Assembly (NCBI GenBank): GCA_015056725.1
Contig: SVFS01000019.1
Span: 1-40,399 of the forward strand
From: Lachnospiraceae bacterium
GTDB lineage: Bacteria > Bacillota > Clostridia > Lachnospirales > Lachnospiraceae
Direction of reading: 5' to 3'
Length of the DNA stretch: 40,399 nucleotides
Of the stretch, positions 24,397 through 33,505 are shown piece after piece. A program made the translations under genes and the position numbers. Position 1 is the first letter of the stretch, and the number at the start of each line of letters is the position of its first letter. The notes under the pieces are model-generated. The model had not been told where the DNA came from. It saw only the letters and a program-made list of their open reading frames with translations, and ran no database searches.

Positions 24397-25350
24397 ATGA
24401 CTCAATCGGTAGAGAAAAATCAGCCAAAAAGACTCTTTTTTATATACAATCCAAAATCCGGTAAGGGAAAAATCAAAAGCAACCTGATGGATATTATCGA
24501 TGTTTTTGTAAAAGCTGGTTTCGCTGTTACGGTATATCCGACACAAGAAACAGGGGATGCGACGGAGCAGATAAAAAATATTGAGACGGGTTTTTATGAT
24601 TTGGTTGTGTGTAGCGGTGGAGATGGAACATTAGACGAAGTAGTTGCGGGTATGATGCAGAGAGAGGAAAAACTCCCGATTGGCTATATTCCTGCAGGAA
24701 GTACGAATGACTTTGCGAGAAGTCTTGGTATTTCTGATAATATGTCACAGGCAGCAAAAGATATCATGGAAGGAACGGTTTTTCAGTGTGATGTGGGTGG
24801 TTTTAATGGGAAATCATTTGTTTATGTGGCGGCATTCGGACTTTTTACAGAGGTAACTTACGAGACAGACCAACATCTGAAAAATATATTGGGACATACT
24901 GCGTATGTATTGGAAGGAGTAAAGAGTTTATCATCCATAGAGTCTTATGAAATGCGTATAGAGAGTGAAGAAGAGAGCATAGAAGGAGACTTTATTTTTG
25001 GAATGATTACCAATTCTTTGTCGATAGGCGGCTTTAAAAATCTGGCAGCAAGAGATGCAGTGCTTGATGATGGTGTGTTTGAAGCAGTATTTATCAAACG
25101 CCCTACAAATGTGGCGGATTTGAATAGCATTGTTGTTTCACTTGTGACACAAAATTATGATGCGTCCTGCATTAAAGTATTGAAAACCTCTTCTCTAAAG
25201 ATTCAAAGTGAAACGGAAGTAAAGTGGACACTGGACGGCGAATTTGGTGGAAGCATTATGGATGTAGAAATATATAATCATAGAAAGGCACTTTCTATAA
25301 TAGTAAAAGAAAGTGAACAGATAGAAGCAAAAGAGAGCGAAAAAGAATAG
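24397..25350 (+). CDS. Diacylglycerol kinase / lipid kinase family protein
   Basis: 317 aa YegS/DgkB-type kinase. ATG 24397 follows GCGGAGG; an in-frame earlier ATG at 24382 lacks this. The catalytic domain has FFIYNPKSGKGK, the nucleotide loop VVCSGGDGTLDEVVAGM and PIGYIPAGSTNDFARSLG; the second domain ends VEIYNHRKALSIIV. These enzymes phosphorylate diacylglycerol or related lipids, returning lipid headgroups to phospholipid synthesis. The acidic tail (SEQIEAKESEKE) is variable in the family. Confidence 0.93.
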   Translation: MTQSVEKNQPKRLFFIYNPKSGKGKIKSNLMDIIDVFVKAGFAVTVYPTQETGDATEQIKNIETGFYDLVVCSGGDGTLDEVVAGMMQREEKLPIGYIPAGSTNDFARSLGISDNMSQAAKDIMEGTVFQCDVGGFNGKSFVYVAAFGLFTEVTYETDQHLKNILGHTAYVLEGVKSLSSIESYEMRIESEEESIEGDFIFGMITNSLSIGGFKNLAARDAVLDDGVFEAVFIKRPTNVADLNSIVVSLVTQNYDASCIKVLKTSSLKIQSETEVKWTLDGEFGGSIMDVEIYNHRKALSIIVKESEQIEAKESEKE

Positions 25351-25360
25351 AAAGAAAAAG

Positions 25361-25401
25361 GCTGCTACCTTATAGATATTCTGTAAGGTAGCAGCTTTTT
25401 T
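25361..25401. terminator. Bidirectional terminator
   Basis: Perfect 12-bp stem gctgctacctta (25361-25372) and taaggtagcagc (25384-25395), followed by TTTTTT on + and preceded by an A-rich run on the other side. It separates the lipid kinase from the convergent acyltransferase gene. Confidence 0.8.
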
Positions 25402-25404
25402 GAT

Positions 25405-26592
25405 TTACAAATGTACTTTTTTAATAATGCGGTCAATCCATTTTTCGATAATAATATGATAAAGCCATGCCGTTACTAAAGTTAGAACCAATGTAATGAT
25501 AAAAATTACAAATACGGCAAGATGATAATTTTCAAAGGAAGCAAGCAGGGATGGAATGACTTTAACCCCTAACAGTCCGATTATCAGTCCGTGCTGCAAA
25601 TATACACCCATGGATATTTCACCAAGCTTGTCCAAAAGCTTTGAAGATAAAATGGGATGTGCGTTTACTATGAGCAAACCTGCCATTAAGATAAATACGC
25701 TGAGTCCGTGTATCGCTGTCATGCTGCTGGCAGGGAAAAGCTTGCCAAAAACTTTCATGAAGAATATATGAACCGGATTGACGGGTGTAGCTAAGGAAGG
25801 ATAGCTTCCAATAAATAAACCAATAAGAATCAGAATGATTCCAACAACATTTCGGAAAAACTTGCTTTCGCAAAAGCGAAGGTACAGCGTTTTGTGCTTG
25901 AAAAAGTCAAAATACTGTTCCATACGGTTGTGATAATACATATCTGCTAAAATAACACCAAGAATGATGTTGAAATTATGTGGTAAAAGGTATTCTAACG
26001 GAAACGAAACAAACAGATATATAAAAGGCATATACCATCTCTTTTTGGTGCTCCATGTGCCAAGAAAAGCTGCCAAAATGGCACCAAACAGGAAATATTC
26101 CATGGTCCATAAGGTGCCTAGAATATTAGCACTTGGCATAATCCATTGGAAAAACAAAACTTCCAAAATAAGTTGTATAAAGTTCAAATGAAACGGCATT
26201 AACTGTAATCCGGGTACAAGGAGTGCGGCAATGTTATTGATAAGATAGATAGTGATGCCAATAACAGCGACATTGAGCATCAGACGCAGGTAGCGTTTGA
26301 TGCAAATATTTAAAAAATCAATTTCTTTTTCCTGCATATTAAGCTTTATAACTTTTCCTGCAAATAAAAATGCGGAAATAATGAGAAAAAGGCAAACAGG
26401 AACATTACCGTTTACAATAACACCGTAAGGCTGATAAGCCATAGCGGCATCTATACCGGATTCTGTTAGAGAATCTGCGGGGTCTCCTGAAAGAGTGGCT
26501 TTATAAAAAGTAAGAACAAAATGGTGAAAGAAAACCCATATGCAGGCGATTCCTTTTAATCCATTAATCCATTTTATACGTGTAGAATTCAT
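25405..26592 (-). CDS. Acyltransferase 3 family membrane protein (OafA-like)
   Basis: 395 aa. Starts MNSTRIKWINGLKGIACIWVFFHHF, the family opening with the conserved HHF near the catalytic site, then VPVCLFLIISAFLFAGKVI and about ten further hydrophobic helices. ATG 26592 is preceded by AAAGGAGA on the minus strand. Only about 22% shorter or longer variants of this fold exist, so length is normal. Function is O-acylation of an envelope or exported sugar; not the same subfamily as the protein at 22534. Ends at the bidirectional terminator. Confidence 0.9.
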   Translation of the reverse strand: MNSTRIKWINGLKGIACIWVFFHHFVLTFYKATLSGDPADSLTESGIDAAMAYQPYGVIVNGNVPVCLFLIISAFLFAGKVIKLNMQEKEIDFLNICIKRYLRLMLNVAVIGITIYLINNIAALLVPGLQLMPFHLNFIQLILEVLFFQWIMPSANILGTLWTMEYFLFGAILAAFLGTWSTKKRWYMPFIYLFVSFPLEYLLPHNFNIILGVILADMYYHNRMEQYFDFFKHKTLYLRFCESKFFRNVVGIILILIGLFIGSYPSLATPVNPVHIFFMKVFGKLFPASSMTAIHGLSVFILMAGLLIVNAHPILSSKLLDKLGEISMGVYLQHGLIIGLLGVKVIPSLLASFENYHLAVFVIFIITLVLTLVTAWLYHIIIEKWIDRIIKKVHL

Positions 26593-26707
26593 TATGATAG
26601 TCTCCTTTTAATACATGAATTATATCATATTGTAAAAGTGGTGCAACGAATTTTCATGTCAACATTTGAAGCATATCTGAAAACGTTAGGAATATAATAA
26701 TAAAAGA

Positions 26708-26757
26708 GTCGGCATTTGTCCCGAGTCATCGTAGACTAATGACAAATGCCGACATTT
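26708..26757. terminator. Terminator after the AraC regulator
   Basis: Perfect 13-bp stem gtcggcatttgtc (26708-26720) and gacaaatgccgac (26741-26753) with a 20-base loop and a T-rich sequence on the minus-strand exit side. It lies directly after the AraC gene's stop codon. Confidence 0.75.
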
Positions 26758-27603
26758 TTATTCGTTTCCTGAAGCTGATTCTTGAGGTACATTGCGAAAC
26801 TCACTTGGAGATTTGCCAATTTGTTTCTTGAAAGCCTTGGTAAAGGTGAACGGATCGCCGTAGCCGACTTTCATAGCAATCGTCTGGATGCTCATGTTTG
26901 TGTCTAAAAGTAACTTGGAAGCTATTTTCATACGGTAGAAAATCAGATATTCCTGGAGCGAATAGCCGGTGGCAGCTTTAAACAGTCTGGTTAGGTAACT
27001 GCGATTCAGACCACAAACGTAGGCAATGGTTTCGACTTTGATTGGTTCAGCGTATTTAAGCTGTATATAGGAAATCACATTTTTTACGTACAGAAGGGAG
27101 TCGTCAACCGAAGGTTTTATCCGATGCTCCGAGTTGTTGATTAGATAATCACAGAGGGTATATAAGCCTCCGATGCAGTAGTATTCCCGGTCGTAGTGTT
27201 TCAGAATATCAAAAGCTAACGCTTCGATTTCTTCAATGCATCCCATCGGAGTGAAAATTGGATTATCATAATCAAGTCCGGCTTCTTTGAAAATGGAAAC
27301 ATGCTTTGGTCCACCGATATGAAACCATACATATTCCCATGGGTCTTTTTCATCTGCCTGATAAAAAGCATGTGCATTTTCAGGAATCAGGAAAGCCTGA
27401 TGTGCATGAACGGAGTATTCTTTTCCGTCCAAAATAAGCCGACCTTTTCCTCTTACTACAATATGTAGAATGCAACGTTTAACAACGTAATGCTCGTAAG
27501 AATATCCGGGATCACAGGCACATGTGCCTAATTCATACAGATAAAAATCATCTGAATTTTCATAGTTAACAAACTTACAAAAATCACATCCTAATAAAGC
27601 CAT
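26758..27603 (-). CDS. AraC family transcriptional regulator
   Basis: 281 aa. Residues about 20-130 form a cupin-like sugar-sensing domain (LHIVVRGKGRLILDGKEY, AHQAFLIPENAHAFYQ). Residues about 175-275 contain two helix-turn-helices: KVETIAYVCGLNRSYLTRLFKA and QTIAMKVGYGDPFTFTKAFKK, followed by IGKSPSEFR. It is transcribed divergently from the alpha-galactosidase gene and has the length and layout of MsmR/RafR activators of raffinose or melibiose use. Two operator-like direct repeats 21 bp apart lie between the two genes. Predicted to activate the galactosidase and transporter genes in response to an alpha-galactoside. Confidence 0.92.
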   Translation of the reverse strand: MALLGCDFCKFVNYENSDDFYLYELGTCACDPGYSYEHYVVKRCILHIVVRGKGRLILDGKEYSVHAHQAFLIPENAHAFYQADEKDPWEYVWFHIGGPKHVSIFKEAGLDYDNPIFTPMGCIEEIEALAFDILKHYDREYYCIGGLYTLCDYLINNSEHRIKPSVDDSLLYVKNVISYIQLKYAEPIKVETIAYVCGLNRSYLTRLFKAATGYSLQEYLIFYRMKIASKLLLDTNMSIQTIAMKVGYGDPFTFTKAFKKQIGKSPSEFRNVPQESASGNE

Positions 27604-27696
27604 TTCAAATCCTCCGCATCATAAAACATCGGGTTTAATAGTGTTTATGGCAATATTATATTTTAATGTGACTCAAAAGGCAATCACATATGTCAC

Positions 27697-27755
27697 ATTT
27701 AGACATAAAAAAACGAGATTTAGACATGTTTCGAATTATTGTTTTAAGCTATAGT
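27697..27755 (+). promoter_or_regulatory. AraC operator repeats and alpha-galactosidase promoter
   Basis: Two copies of atttagacat (27697-27706 and 27718-27727) are 21 bp apart, so both face the same side of the helix as AraC half-sites do. The likely -10 is TATAGT (27750-27755) with a poor -35 (27727-27732) that the second half-site touches, the layout of an activator-dependent promoter. Downstream leader sequence (to 27865) includes an inverted repeat aatacttg/caagtatt. Confidence 0.6.
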
Positions 27756-27865
27756 GAACATGTAATACTTGCTGACTACAAGTATTGGCATTGCTTTCTG
27801 AGGAGACAAAGCAATGTTGTAAAAGTATAAGATGCAAAATGATTTTGCATAGAAAGGGCGTATAA

Positions 27866-30064
27866 ATGAATATTGTTTGGCATGAAAAAACAAAGCAGTT
27901 TCATTTGTATAATGATACAATCAGTTATATCATGTATGTCCAACCAAACGGTGAAATGGGTCAGTTATATTTTGGCGGCAAAATACGGGACAAAGAAGAT
28001 TTCCTGTATCTGTCCTATCGCAATTTTCGGCCGATGGTACCGGGATGCGGATTTGATGAAACATTTTCCATGGAGCTTAACAGACAGGAATATCCGGGAT
28101 TTGGTACTACAGATCTTGGAACCAGTGCATATCAGATTGAGTGCGAAAATGGTAACAGAGTAAGTGCTTTCAAATATGAATCACATACGATTTATTCAGG
28201 AAAGAAAGCGCTGGACGGACTGCCATCTACTTACGCCGGTGAAGATGATGCGATGAGCCTTGATGTGACACTTTATGACGCGGCTGCAGATGTAAGAATG
28301 GTGTTAACATATACTATTTATAATACATTAGCGGTTGTTACAAGAAGTGTCCGCTTCGTAAATTGCGGTAAGAAACAAGTAGTATTGAATAAAGCACTCA
28401 GTGCCTGTGTGGATCTTCCGGATCAGAATTATGAATGGATGCAGTTTTCCGGAGCATGGGCGAGAGAAAGAAAGCCAATCGTACGTAAGATTGAGTGCGG
28501 CGTAGTATCTATTGAAAGTAAAAGAGGCGGCTCAAGTCCGAATCAGAATCCTTTCATTATAGTTAAAAGACCGAATACAGATGAATTTTCCGGAGAAGCT
28601 ATCGGAATGTCTTTTGTATACAGTGGCAATTTCGTAGCATTGGCTGATGCAGATACATATGGAAGATTAAGACTTCTCATGGGAATCCATCCGGAAACTT
28701 TCAGATGGCCATTACAGGAGAATGAAACCTTTACGACACCGGAAGTGATTATTGCCTATTCCGAAAACGGAATGAACAATCTTAGTCAGACATACCACGA
28801 CTTATATAATAATTATCTGGTACGTGGAAATTGGAAAAAGAGACCAAGGCCTATCCTGTTAAATAACTGGGAAGCAACCTTTATGGATTTTGATGAAGAT
28901 AAGATTGTGAAGATTGCAACCAAAGGAAAAGAAGCCGGTGTTGAATTATTCGTATTGGATGACGGATGGTTTGGTAAGCGTGATGATGATTATGCAGGAC
29001 TTGGTGATTGGGTTGAAAATCCGAAAAAATTACCAAATGGAATGAAAGGTCTTGCAAAGAAAATAAATGAACTTGGATTAGAATTCGGTTTTTGGATTGA
29101 ACCGGAGATGGTGAACCCGGATAGTGACTTATATCGTGAACATCCGGACTGGGCATTTGCAGTTCCTGGAATTGAGCCGGCTCTTGGAAGACACCAGTAT
29201 GTATTGGATTTTTCCAAAGATGAAGTAGTCGATTATATTTACGAAATGCTTTATAAGGTAATTGACGGAGCGAACATTGCTTATATTAAATGGGATATGA
29301 ACAGAACATTAACAGATGTGTTCTCCCATGGAATACCTGGCGAATTGCAGGGATGTGTATATCACAAATATGTGTTGGGAGTATATAAACTCTATACAAA
29401 ACTGATTTCTGCGTTCCCGGATATTTTATTCGAATCCTGTTCCAGTGGTGGTGCCAGATTTGATGCGGGCATGATGTACTACGCACCACAAGCATGGTGT
29501 AGTGACAATACAGATGGTGCTGACCGTGTCAGAATCCAGTATGGTACTTCTTATGGATATCCACTGTCTTCTATCGGAGCACATGTTTCGGCTGTTCCGA
29601 ACCAGCAGACAGGAAGAACAGTATCCATTGATTTCAGGGCAAATGTTGCATGCTTTGGAACATTCGGCTATGAGCTTGATTTGAACCATTTGGATGATCA
29701 GGAATTTGAAAGAGTAAAAGAACAAATTAAGTTTATGAAGGAATACAGAGAATTCCTTCAGTATGGAAAATTCTACAGACTCTTATCTCCATATGAAAGC
29801 GACCTGGCAGCTTGGATGGTGGTATCACCGGATGAGAAAAAAGCGTTGGTTGGTGTATATACAATGCGTTCCATGGTAAATTCTGTGGATGGCAGAATAC
29901 GACTTCAGGGATTGGATGAGAGTGCACTTTATTGCATTGGCGAACAATCTTATTACGGAGATGAGCTGATGAAAGCCGGATTGGTATTAAATGGTAAGAA
30001 CGCACCTAGCTTTACAAAAGAAACAGATTACAGTTCTTGCTTAATCCATCTGATTAAAAAATAG
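27866..30064 (+). CDS. Alpha-galactosidase, GH36 family
   Basis: 732 aa cytoplasmic enzyme (no signal peptide) that removes terminal alpha-1,6-galactose from melibiose, raffinose and stachyose. N-terminal beta-supersandwich domain to about residue 320, then the catalytic barrel: RPILLNNWEATFMDF, LDDGWFGKRDDDY, FGFWIEPEMVNPDSDLY, nucleophile D477 in YIKWDMNR, SCSSGGARFD and acid/base D547 in WCSDNTDGADR. Length and all motifs match AgaA-type enzymes of Firmicutes. AAAGGGCG precedes ATG 27866. It sits between the AraC regulator and the ABC transporter genes, so import and hydrolysis are co-regulated. Confidence 0.96.
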   Translation: MNIVWHEKTKQFHLYNDTISYIMYVQPNGEMGQLYFGGKIRDKEDFLYLSYRNFRPMVPGCGFDETFSMELNRQEYPGFGTTDLGTSAYQIECENGNRVSAFKYESHTIYSGKKALDGLPSTYAGEDDAMSLDVTLYDAAADVRMVLTYTIYNTLAVVTRSVRFVNCGKKQVVLNKALSACVDLPDQNYEWMQFSGAWARERKPIVRKIECGVVSIESKRGGSSPNQNPFIIVKRPNTDEFSGEAIGMSFVYSGNFVALADADTYGRLRLLMGIHPETFRWPLQENETFTTPEVIIAYSENGMNNLSQTYHDLYNNYLVRGNWKKRPRPILLNNWEATFMDFDEDKIVKIATKGKEAGVELFVLDDGWFGKRDDDYAGLGDWVENPKKLPNGMKGLAKKINELGLEFGFWIEPEMVNPDSDLYREHPDWAFAVPGIEPALGRHQYVLDFSKDEVVDYIYEMLYKVIDGANIAYIKWDMNRTLTDVFSHGIPGELQGCVYHKYVLGVYKLYTKLISAFPDILFESCSSGGARFDAGMMYYAPQAWCSDNTDGADRVRIQYGTSYGYPLSSIGAHVSAVPNQQTGRTVSIDFRANVACFGTFGYELDLNHLDDQEFERVKEQIKFMKEYREFLQYGKFYRLLSPYESDLAAWMVVSPDEKKALVGVYTMRSMVNSVDGRIRLQGLDESALYCIGEQSYYGDELMKAGLVLNGKNAPSFTKETDYSSCLIHLIKK

Positions 30065-30071
30065 TACATGT

Positions 30072-30116
30072 CACATATAGACATGAATTGATAACATAAG
30101 CCCATGTCTATATGTG
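30072..30116. promoter_or_regulatory. Operator-like inverted repeat upstream of the transporter operon
   Basis: Perfect 14-bp inverted repeat cacatatagacatg (30072-30085) and catgtctatatgtg (30103-30116) without a T-tail. Its arm matches the AraC direct repeats upstream of the galactosidase gene (cacatttagacat) with one mismatch, so it is more likely a binding site of the same regulator than a terminator. A second small palindrome, agtatac/gtatact, follows at 30150-30173. Confidence 0.55.
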
Positions 30117-30197
30117 CTATGAAAGATTATATTTATGGTGTAGTCAGTGAGTATACACTATAAATTGTATACTAAAAATTCTTTTAGGGAGGGTATC

Positions 30198-31544
30198 ATG
30201 AAAAAGAGAATTATCGCATTATTATTAAGTACTTTAATGGTTACTTCACTCGTTGGATGTGGCGCTACAGAAGAAGCTCCTGCAGCAGCTCCAGCAGCTA
30301 CAGAAGAAGCAGCTCCAGCAGCAGAAGCTGAAGCAGAAGCAGAAGAACCTACAAGCATTGGTTCAAGTGTTGAAGGCGAACTTACAGTAACAATTTGGGA
30401 CGAAGGTCAGAGACCTGGTTTACAGCAGATCGTGGACGAATGGAGTGCACAGTCTGGCGTTAAAGCAACTATTCAGGTAGTTGACTGGAACAGCTATTGG
30501 ACATTACTTGAAGCAGGTGCTACAGGTGGAGAACTTCCAGACGTATTCTGGATGCATTCAAACGTAGCTCAGATGTATATGGAAAACGATATGCTTCTTG
30601 ACCTTACAGATAGAATCAGCGCAAGTGATAAAATCGACCTTGCTAACTACTATGAAGGTATCGTAAATCTTTACCAGTCTGAAGGCAAACAGTACGCAAT
30701 TCCAAAGGATATCGATACAATCGCATTATGGTATAACAAAACTATCTTTGATGAAATGGGCGTAGCTTATCCAGACGAAACATGGACATGGAATGATTTC
30801 GCAGATGCAGCAGCTAAACTTACAAACGACGAACATTGGGGTTATGCAATCCAGCCGGGTAACAACCAGGAAGGTTTCTATAACACAATCTACTCCATGG
30901 GTGGTTCTGTAATTAGCGAAGACAAGAAAACATCCGGATTTGATGATCCTAACACAATTAAAGCTATGGAACTCTTCACAGATATGATCGCAGCAGGAAG
31001 CTGTCCAGACCTTGCAACAGTTTCCGAAACAGCTCCAAACGAACTTCTTTGTGCTGGTAAAGTAGCAATGTCTATCAACGGTTCTTGGATGCTCGCTGGT
31101 TACCGTGATAACGAATACGCAGCAGCTAACTGTGACGTAGCAGTTCTTCCTTATACAAATGATCCTTCTGACCGTGTATCTATCTACAATGGTCTTGGAT
31201 GGGCAGCAGCAGCTAACGGCAAAAACATTGACGCAGCTTGGTCTCTTATCGAACACCTTACATCTAAAGAAGGTCAGTTAAAACAGGCTGAACTTGGTGT
31301 TACAATGTCAGCTTATGAAGGAACAAGTGATGCATGGGTTAACAGTGTAGATTGCTTCGACCTTAACGGACATATGAAGATGCTTGATGCAAAACTTGTA
31401 TTTAGACCATACTCCAGAGTTACTACAGTTTGGGAAGATATGATGACAGAAAAACTGAAAGAAGCTTGGACAGGTGAAAAAGCAACAGCTGATGTTTGTG
31501 CTGATATCGCAGCAGAAATGAATGCAGCTCTTGCAGAAGAATAA
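30198..31544 (+). CDS. ABC transporter sugar-binding lipoprotein (CUT1)
   Basis: 448 aa. ATG 30198 follows GGGAGGG; the earlier in-frame ATG 30147 is in the leader. A lipoprotein signal MKKRIIALLLSTLMVTSLVG ends at the lipobox Cys (LVGC). An Ala/Glu-rich flexible linker of about 30 residues follows, then an SBP type 1 fold: LTVTIWDEGQRPGLQQIVDEW, DVFWMHSNVAQMY, KQYAIPKDIDTIALWYNKT, SINGSWMLAGY. Captures oligosaccharides outside the cell for the two permeases downstream; alpha-galactosides are the likely ligand by context. Codon use is strongly biased (CTT, AAC, GGT), suggesting high expression. Confidence 0.94.
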   Translation: MKKRIIALLLSTLMVTSLVGCGATEEAPAAAPAATEEAAPAAEAEAEAEEPTSIGSSVEGELTVTIWDEGQRPGLQQIVDEWSAQSGVKATIQVVDWNSYWTLLEAGATGGELPDVFWMHSNVAQMYMENDMLLDLTDRISASDKIDLANYYEGIVNLYQSEGKQYAIPKDIDTIALWYNKTIFDEMGVAYPDETWTWNDFADAAAKLTNDEHWGYAIQPGNNQEGFYNTIYSMGGSVISEDKKTSGFDDPNTIKAMELFTDMIAAGSCPDLATVSETAPNELLCAGKVAMSINGSWMLAGYRDNEYAAANCDVAVLPYTNDPSDRVSIYNGLGWAAAANGKNIDAAWSLIEHLTSKEGQLKQAELGVTMSAYEGTSDAWVNSVDCFDLNGHMKMLDAKLVFRPYSRVTTVWEDMMTEKLKEAWTGEKATADVCADIAAEMNAALAEE

Positions 31545-31598
31545 GAATATATCATTTCTTATTGAATAAGATGTAATTTGATGAAATAATAACTTTAG

Positions 31599-31631
31599 GA
31601 AAGTGCAACATAGGTTCTGTGTTGCACTTTC
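31599..31631 (+). promoter_or_regulatory. Intercistronic hairpin between binding-protein and permease genes
   Basis: Perfect 12-bp stem gaaagtgcaaca (31599-31610) and tgttgcactttc (31620-31631) with a 9-base loop and no T-run. Such hairpins often sit after sugar-binding-protein genes and protect the upstream message or reduce read-through, giving excess binding protein over permease. Confidence 0.6.
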
Positions 31632-31668
31632 TATACAAGAAAAAGATTTAGGATATAAGGAGAATATT

Positions 31669-32559
31669 TTGAAAACAACAAAAATGACTCCACGACAAAA
31701 GAATGAGATGCTTTGGGGATGGATCTTTATTGCACCAACCATGCTTGGATTGATTGTGCTTAATATTATTCCTATCTTCCAAACAATACACCAAAGCTTT
31801 TACAAGACAGGAGACTTTGGAAAAGGAAATAAGTTTGTAGGTCTTGCCAACTATCAGAAAGTATTTGGCGATACAGAAGTATGGCAGGCACTTTGGAATA
31901 CGGCAAAGTATGCAATCGTAGAAGTGCCGATTTCTATCGTAATTGCATTAGTACTGGCTGTATTTCTGAATAAAAAGATAAAAGGTCGAAGTGCGTTCAG
32001 AACCATTATGTTCTTGCCGATGATTGTTGCACCGGCAGCAGTTGCCATGGTTTGGAAGTGGATATATAATTCCAACTTTGGTCTCATTAACAATGTTTTT
32101 GGCACAGAAGTGAATTGGATTTCAAATCCTCAGATTGCTATTTACTCCATTGCGGTAATCGGTATTTGGGGAGTTATAGGATATAATATGGTACTTTTCA
32201 TAGCAGGTCTGCAGGAAGTACCAAGAGATTATTATGAAGCTGCTTCGTTGGATGGAGCGAATGGTTTTAATCAGTTTATACATATAACAGTTCCGCTTAT
32301 TTCTCCAACTATTTTCTTCGTACTCGTTACAAGAGTAATTGCAGCTATGCAGGTATTCGACGTAATCTATATGATTATTGATTACAACAATCCGGCACTT
32401 AAGAAAACGGAATCGCTGGTATATCTTTTCTACAAATACTCCTTTGAACAGAGCAAGAAGGGATATGGCGCAACTGTAGTTGTAATTCTTTTGGCAGTAA
32501 TTATGGTGCTTACGGTAATTCAGCTTATTGGCCAGAAGAAATGGGTTCACTATGAATAG
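31669..32559 (+). CDS. ABC transporter permease, MalF/MsmF-like
   Basis: 296 aa integral membrane protein with about six hydrophobic helices. The start is TTG 31669 because AAGGAGA precedes it; the ATG 31603 in the same frame lies inside the intercistronic hairpin. CUT1 permease landmarks: WIFIAPTMLGLIVLNIIPIF, NTAKYAIVEVPISIVIALVL, and the ATPase-contact EAA loop YYEAASLDGANGFNQFIHIT followed by VPLIS. It forms the channel with the next gene. No ABC ATPase is encoded here, so a shared MsmK-type ATPase from elsewhere must power it. Confidence 0.95.
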   Translation: MKTTKMTPRQKNEMLWGWIFIAPTMLGLIVLNIIPIFQTIHQSFYKTGDFGKGNKFVGLANYQKVFGDTEVWQALWNTAKYAIVEVPISIVIALVLAVFLNKKIKGRSAFRTIMFLPMIVAPAAVAMVWKWIYNSNFGLINNVFGTEVNWISNPQIAIYSIAVIGIWGVIGYNMVLFIAGLQEVPRDYYEAASLDGANGFNQFIHITVPLISPTIFFVLVTRVIAAMQVFDVIYMIIDYNNPALKKTESLVYLFYKYSFEQSKKGYGATVVVILLAVIMVLTVIQLIGQKKWVHYE

Positions 32560-32577
32560 TAAGGGATGAGATGATAA

Positions 32578-33405
32578 ATGAAAAAAATAAAAATTAGTAC
32601 AATTGTAATTTATATAATCTTGATTTTCTTTGCTTTTATCATGCTTGCTCCTTTTGTATGGATGCTTCTGACTGCATTTAAGACGACAGCAGAAACCATG
32701 CAGGTAGATCCGTTTGTATTGGTGCCTGAAGTGTGGCAGGTTGAGAATTTTAGTAAAGTTGTCAAGGCTATGGACTTTGTAAAATTGTATATTAACACAA
32801 TTGCTATGATTGCGTTGCGTGTGTTGTGTGCAATTCTTACATCAACAATCGCCGGATACGCATTTGCAAGACTGGAGTTTAAAGGAAAAAACTTTATGTT
32901 TGCTTTAGTTTTGTTACAGATGATGATACCGGTACAGATTTTTATTATTCCGCAGTATGTTATGGTAAGTAAGCTTCATCTTACAAATACTGTATGGGGA
33001 CTTGTATTCCCGGGACTTGTTTCCGCATTTGGTACGTTCCTTTTGAAACAGGCGTATATGGGACTTCCTAGAGATTTAGAAGAAGCAGCAAGATTAGACG
33101 GTTGTAATATACCACAGACATTTTTGCATATTATGGCTCCGCTGACAAAGTCATCTATGGTAGCCTTGGGTATTTTTACCGCCGTGTTTGCATATAAGGA
33201 TCTTATGTGGCCGATGATTGTCTGCCCGGATTCCAAAAAGACTACTCTTGCATCTGCACTTGCAAAGATGAGTGGTCAGTATTCACAAAAGTATCCGGAG
33301 CTCATGATGGCAGCATTGATTTCATGTGTTCCAATGATTATTATTTATATTTTCTTCCAGAAACAGTTTATCGAAGGTATTGCAACTTCCGGAGGAAAAT
33401 TATAA
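32578..33405 (+). CDS. ABC transporter permease, MalG/MsmG-like
   Basis: 275 aa, second CUT1 permease, starting 18 bp after the first. Features: an N-terminal helix with FIMLAPFVWMLLTAFKT, STIAGYAFARLEFKGKN, and the EAA loop LPRDLEEAARLDGCNIPQTF with HIMAPLTKS, then the conserved FFQKQFIEGIATSGGKL end. Partner of the upstream permease. The transporter operon ends at the terminator directly downstream. Confidence 0.95.
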   Translation: MKKIKISTIVIYIILIFFAFIMLAPFVWMLLTAFKTTAETMQVDPFVLVPEVWQVENFSKVVKAMDFVKLYINTIAMIALRVLCAILTSTIAGYAFARLEFKGKNFMFALVLLQMMIPVQIFIIPQYVMVSKLHLTNTVWGLVFPGLVSAFGTFLLKQAYMGLPRDLEEAARLDGCNIPQTFLHIMAPLTKSSMVALGIFTAVFAYKDLMWPMIVCPDSKKTTLASALAKMSGQYSQKYPELMMAALISCVPMIIIYIFFQKQFIEGIATSGGKL

Positions 33406-33417
33406 AATGTGTTTAAC

Positions 33418-33462
33418 AAAAAGCTGTTATGTGAATGTAAAATTCGCATAACAGCTTTTTTA
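33418..33462 (+). terminator. Rho-independent terminator of the transporter operon
   Basis: Stem aaagctgttatg with cataacagcttt around a loop of about 14 bases, followed by TTTTTT. The A-rich left flank also lets it serve the convergent kinase gene on the minus strand. Confidence 0.8.
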
Positions 33463-33505
33463 ATAGTATTAAAAACACAAAAGATACTTTTTATGTATAG
33501 AAATT

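Noticed and set aside
30147-30197. Upstream ATG 30147 as start of the sugar-binding lipoprotein
   Set aside because: The signal peptide and ribosome binding site fit ATG 30198; the upstream extension would put charged residues before the signal.
30260-30355. GCA/GAA-rich repeat in the binding-protein gene
   Set aside because: It encodes the Ala/Glu-rich linker common in lipoproteins of this group and has no separate repeat identity.
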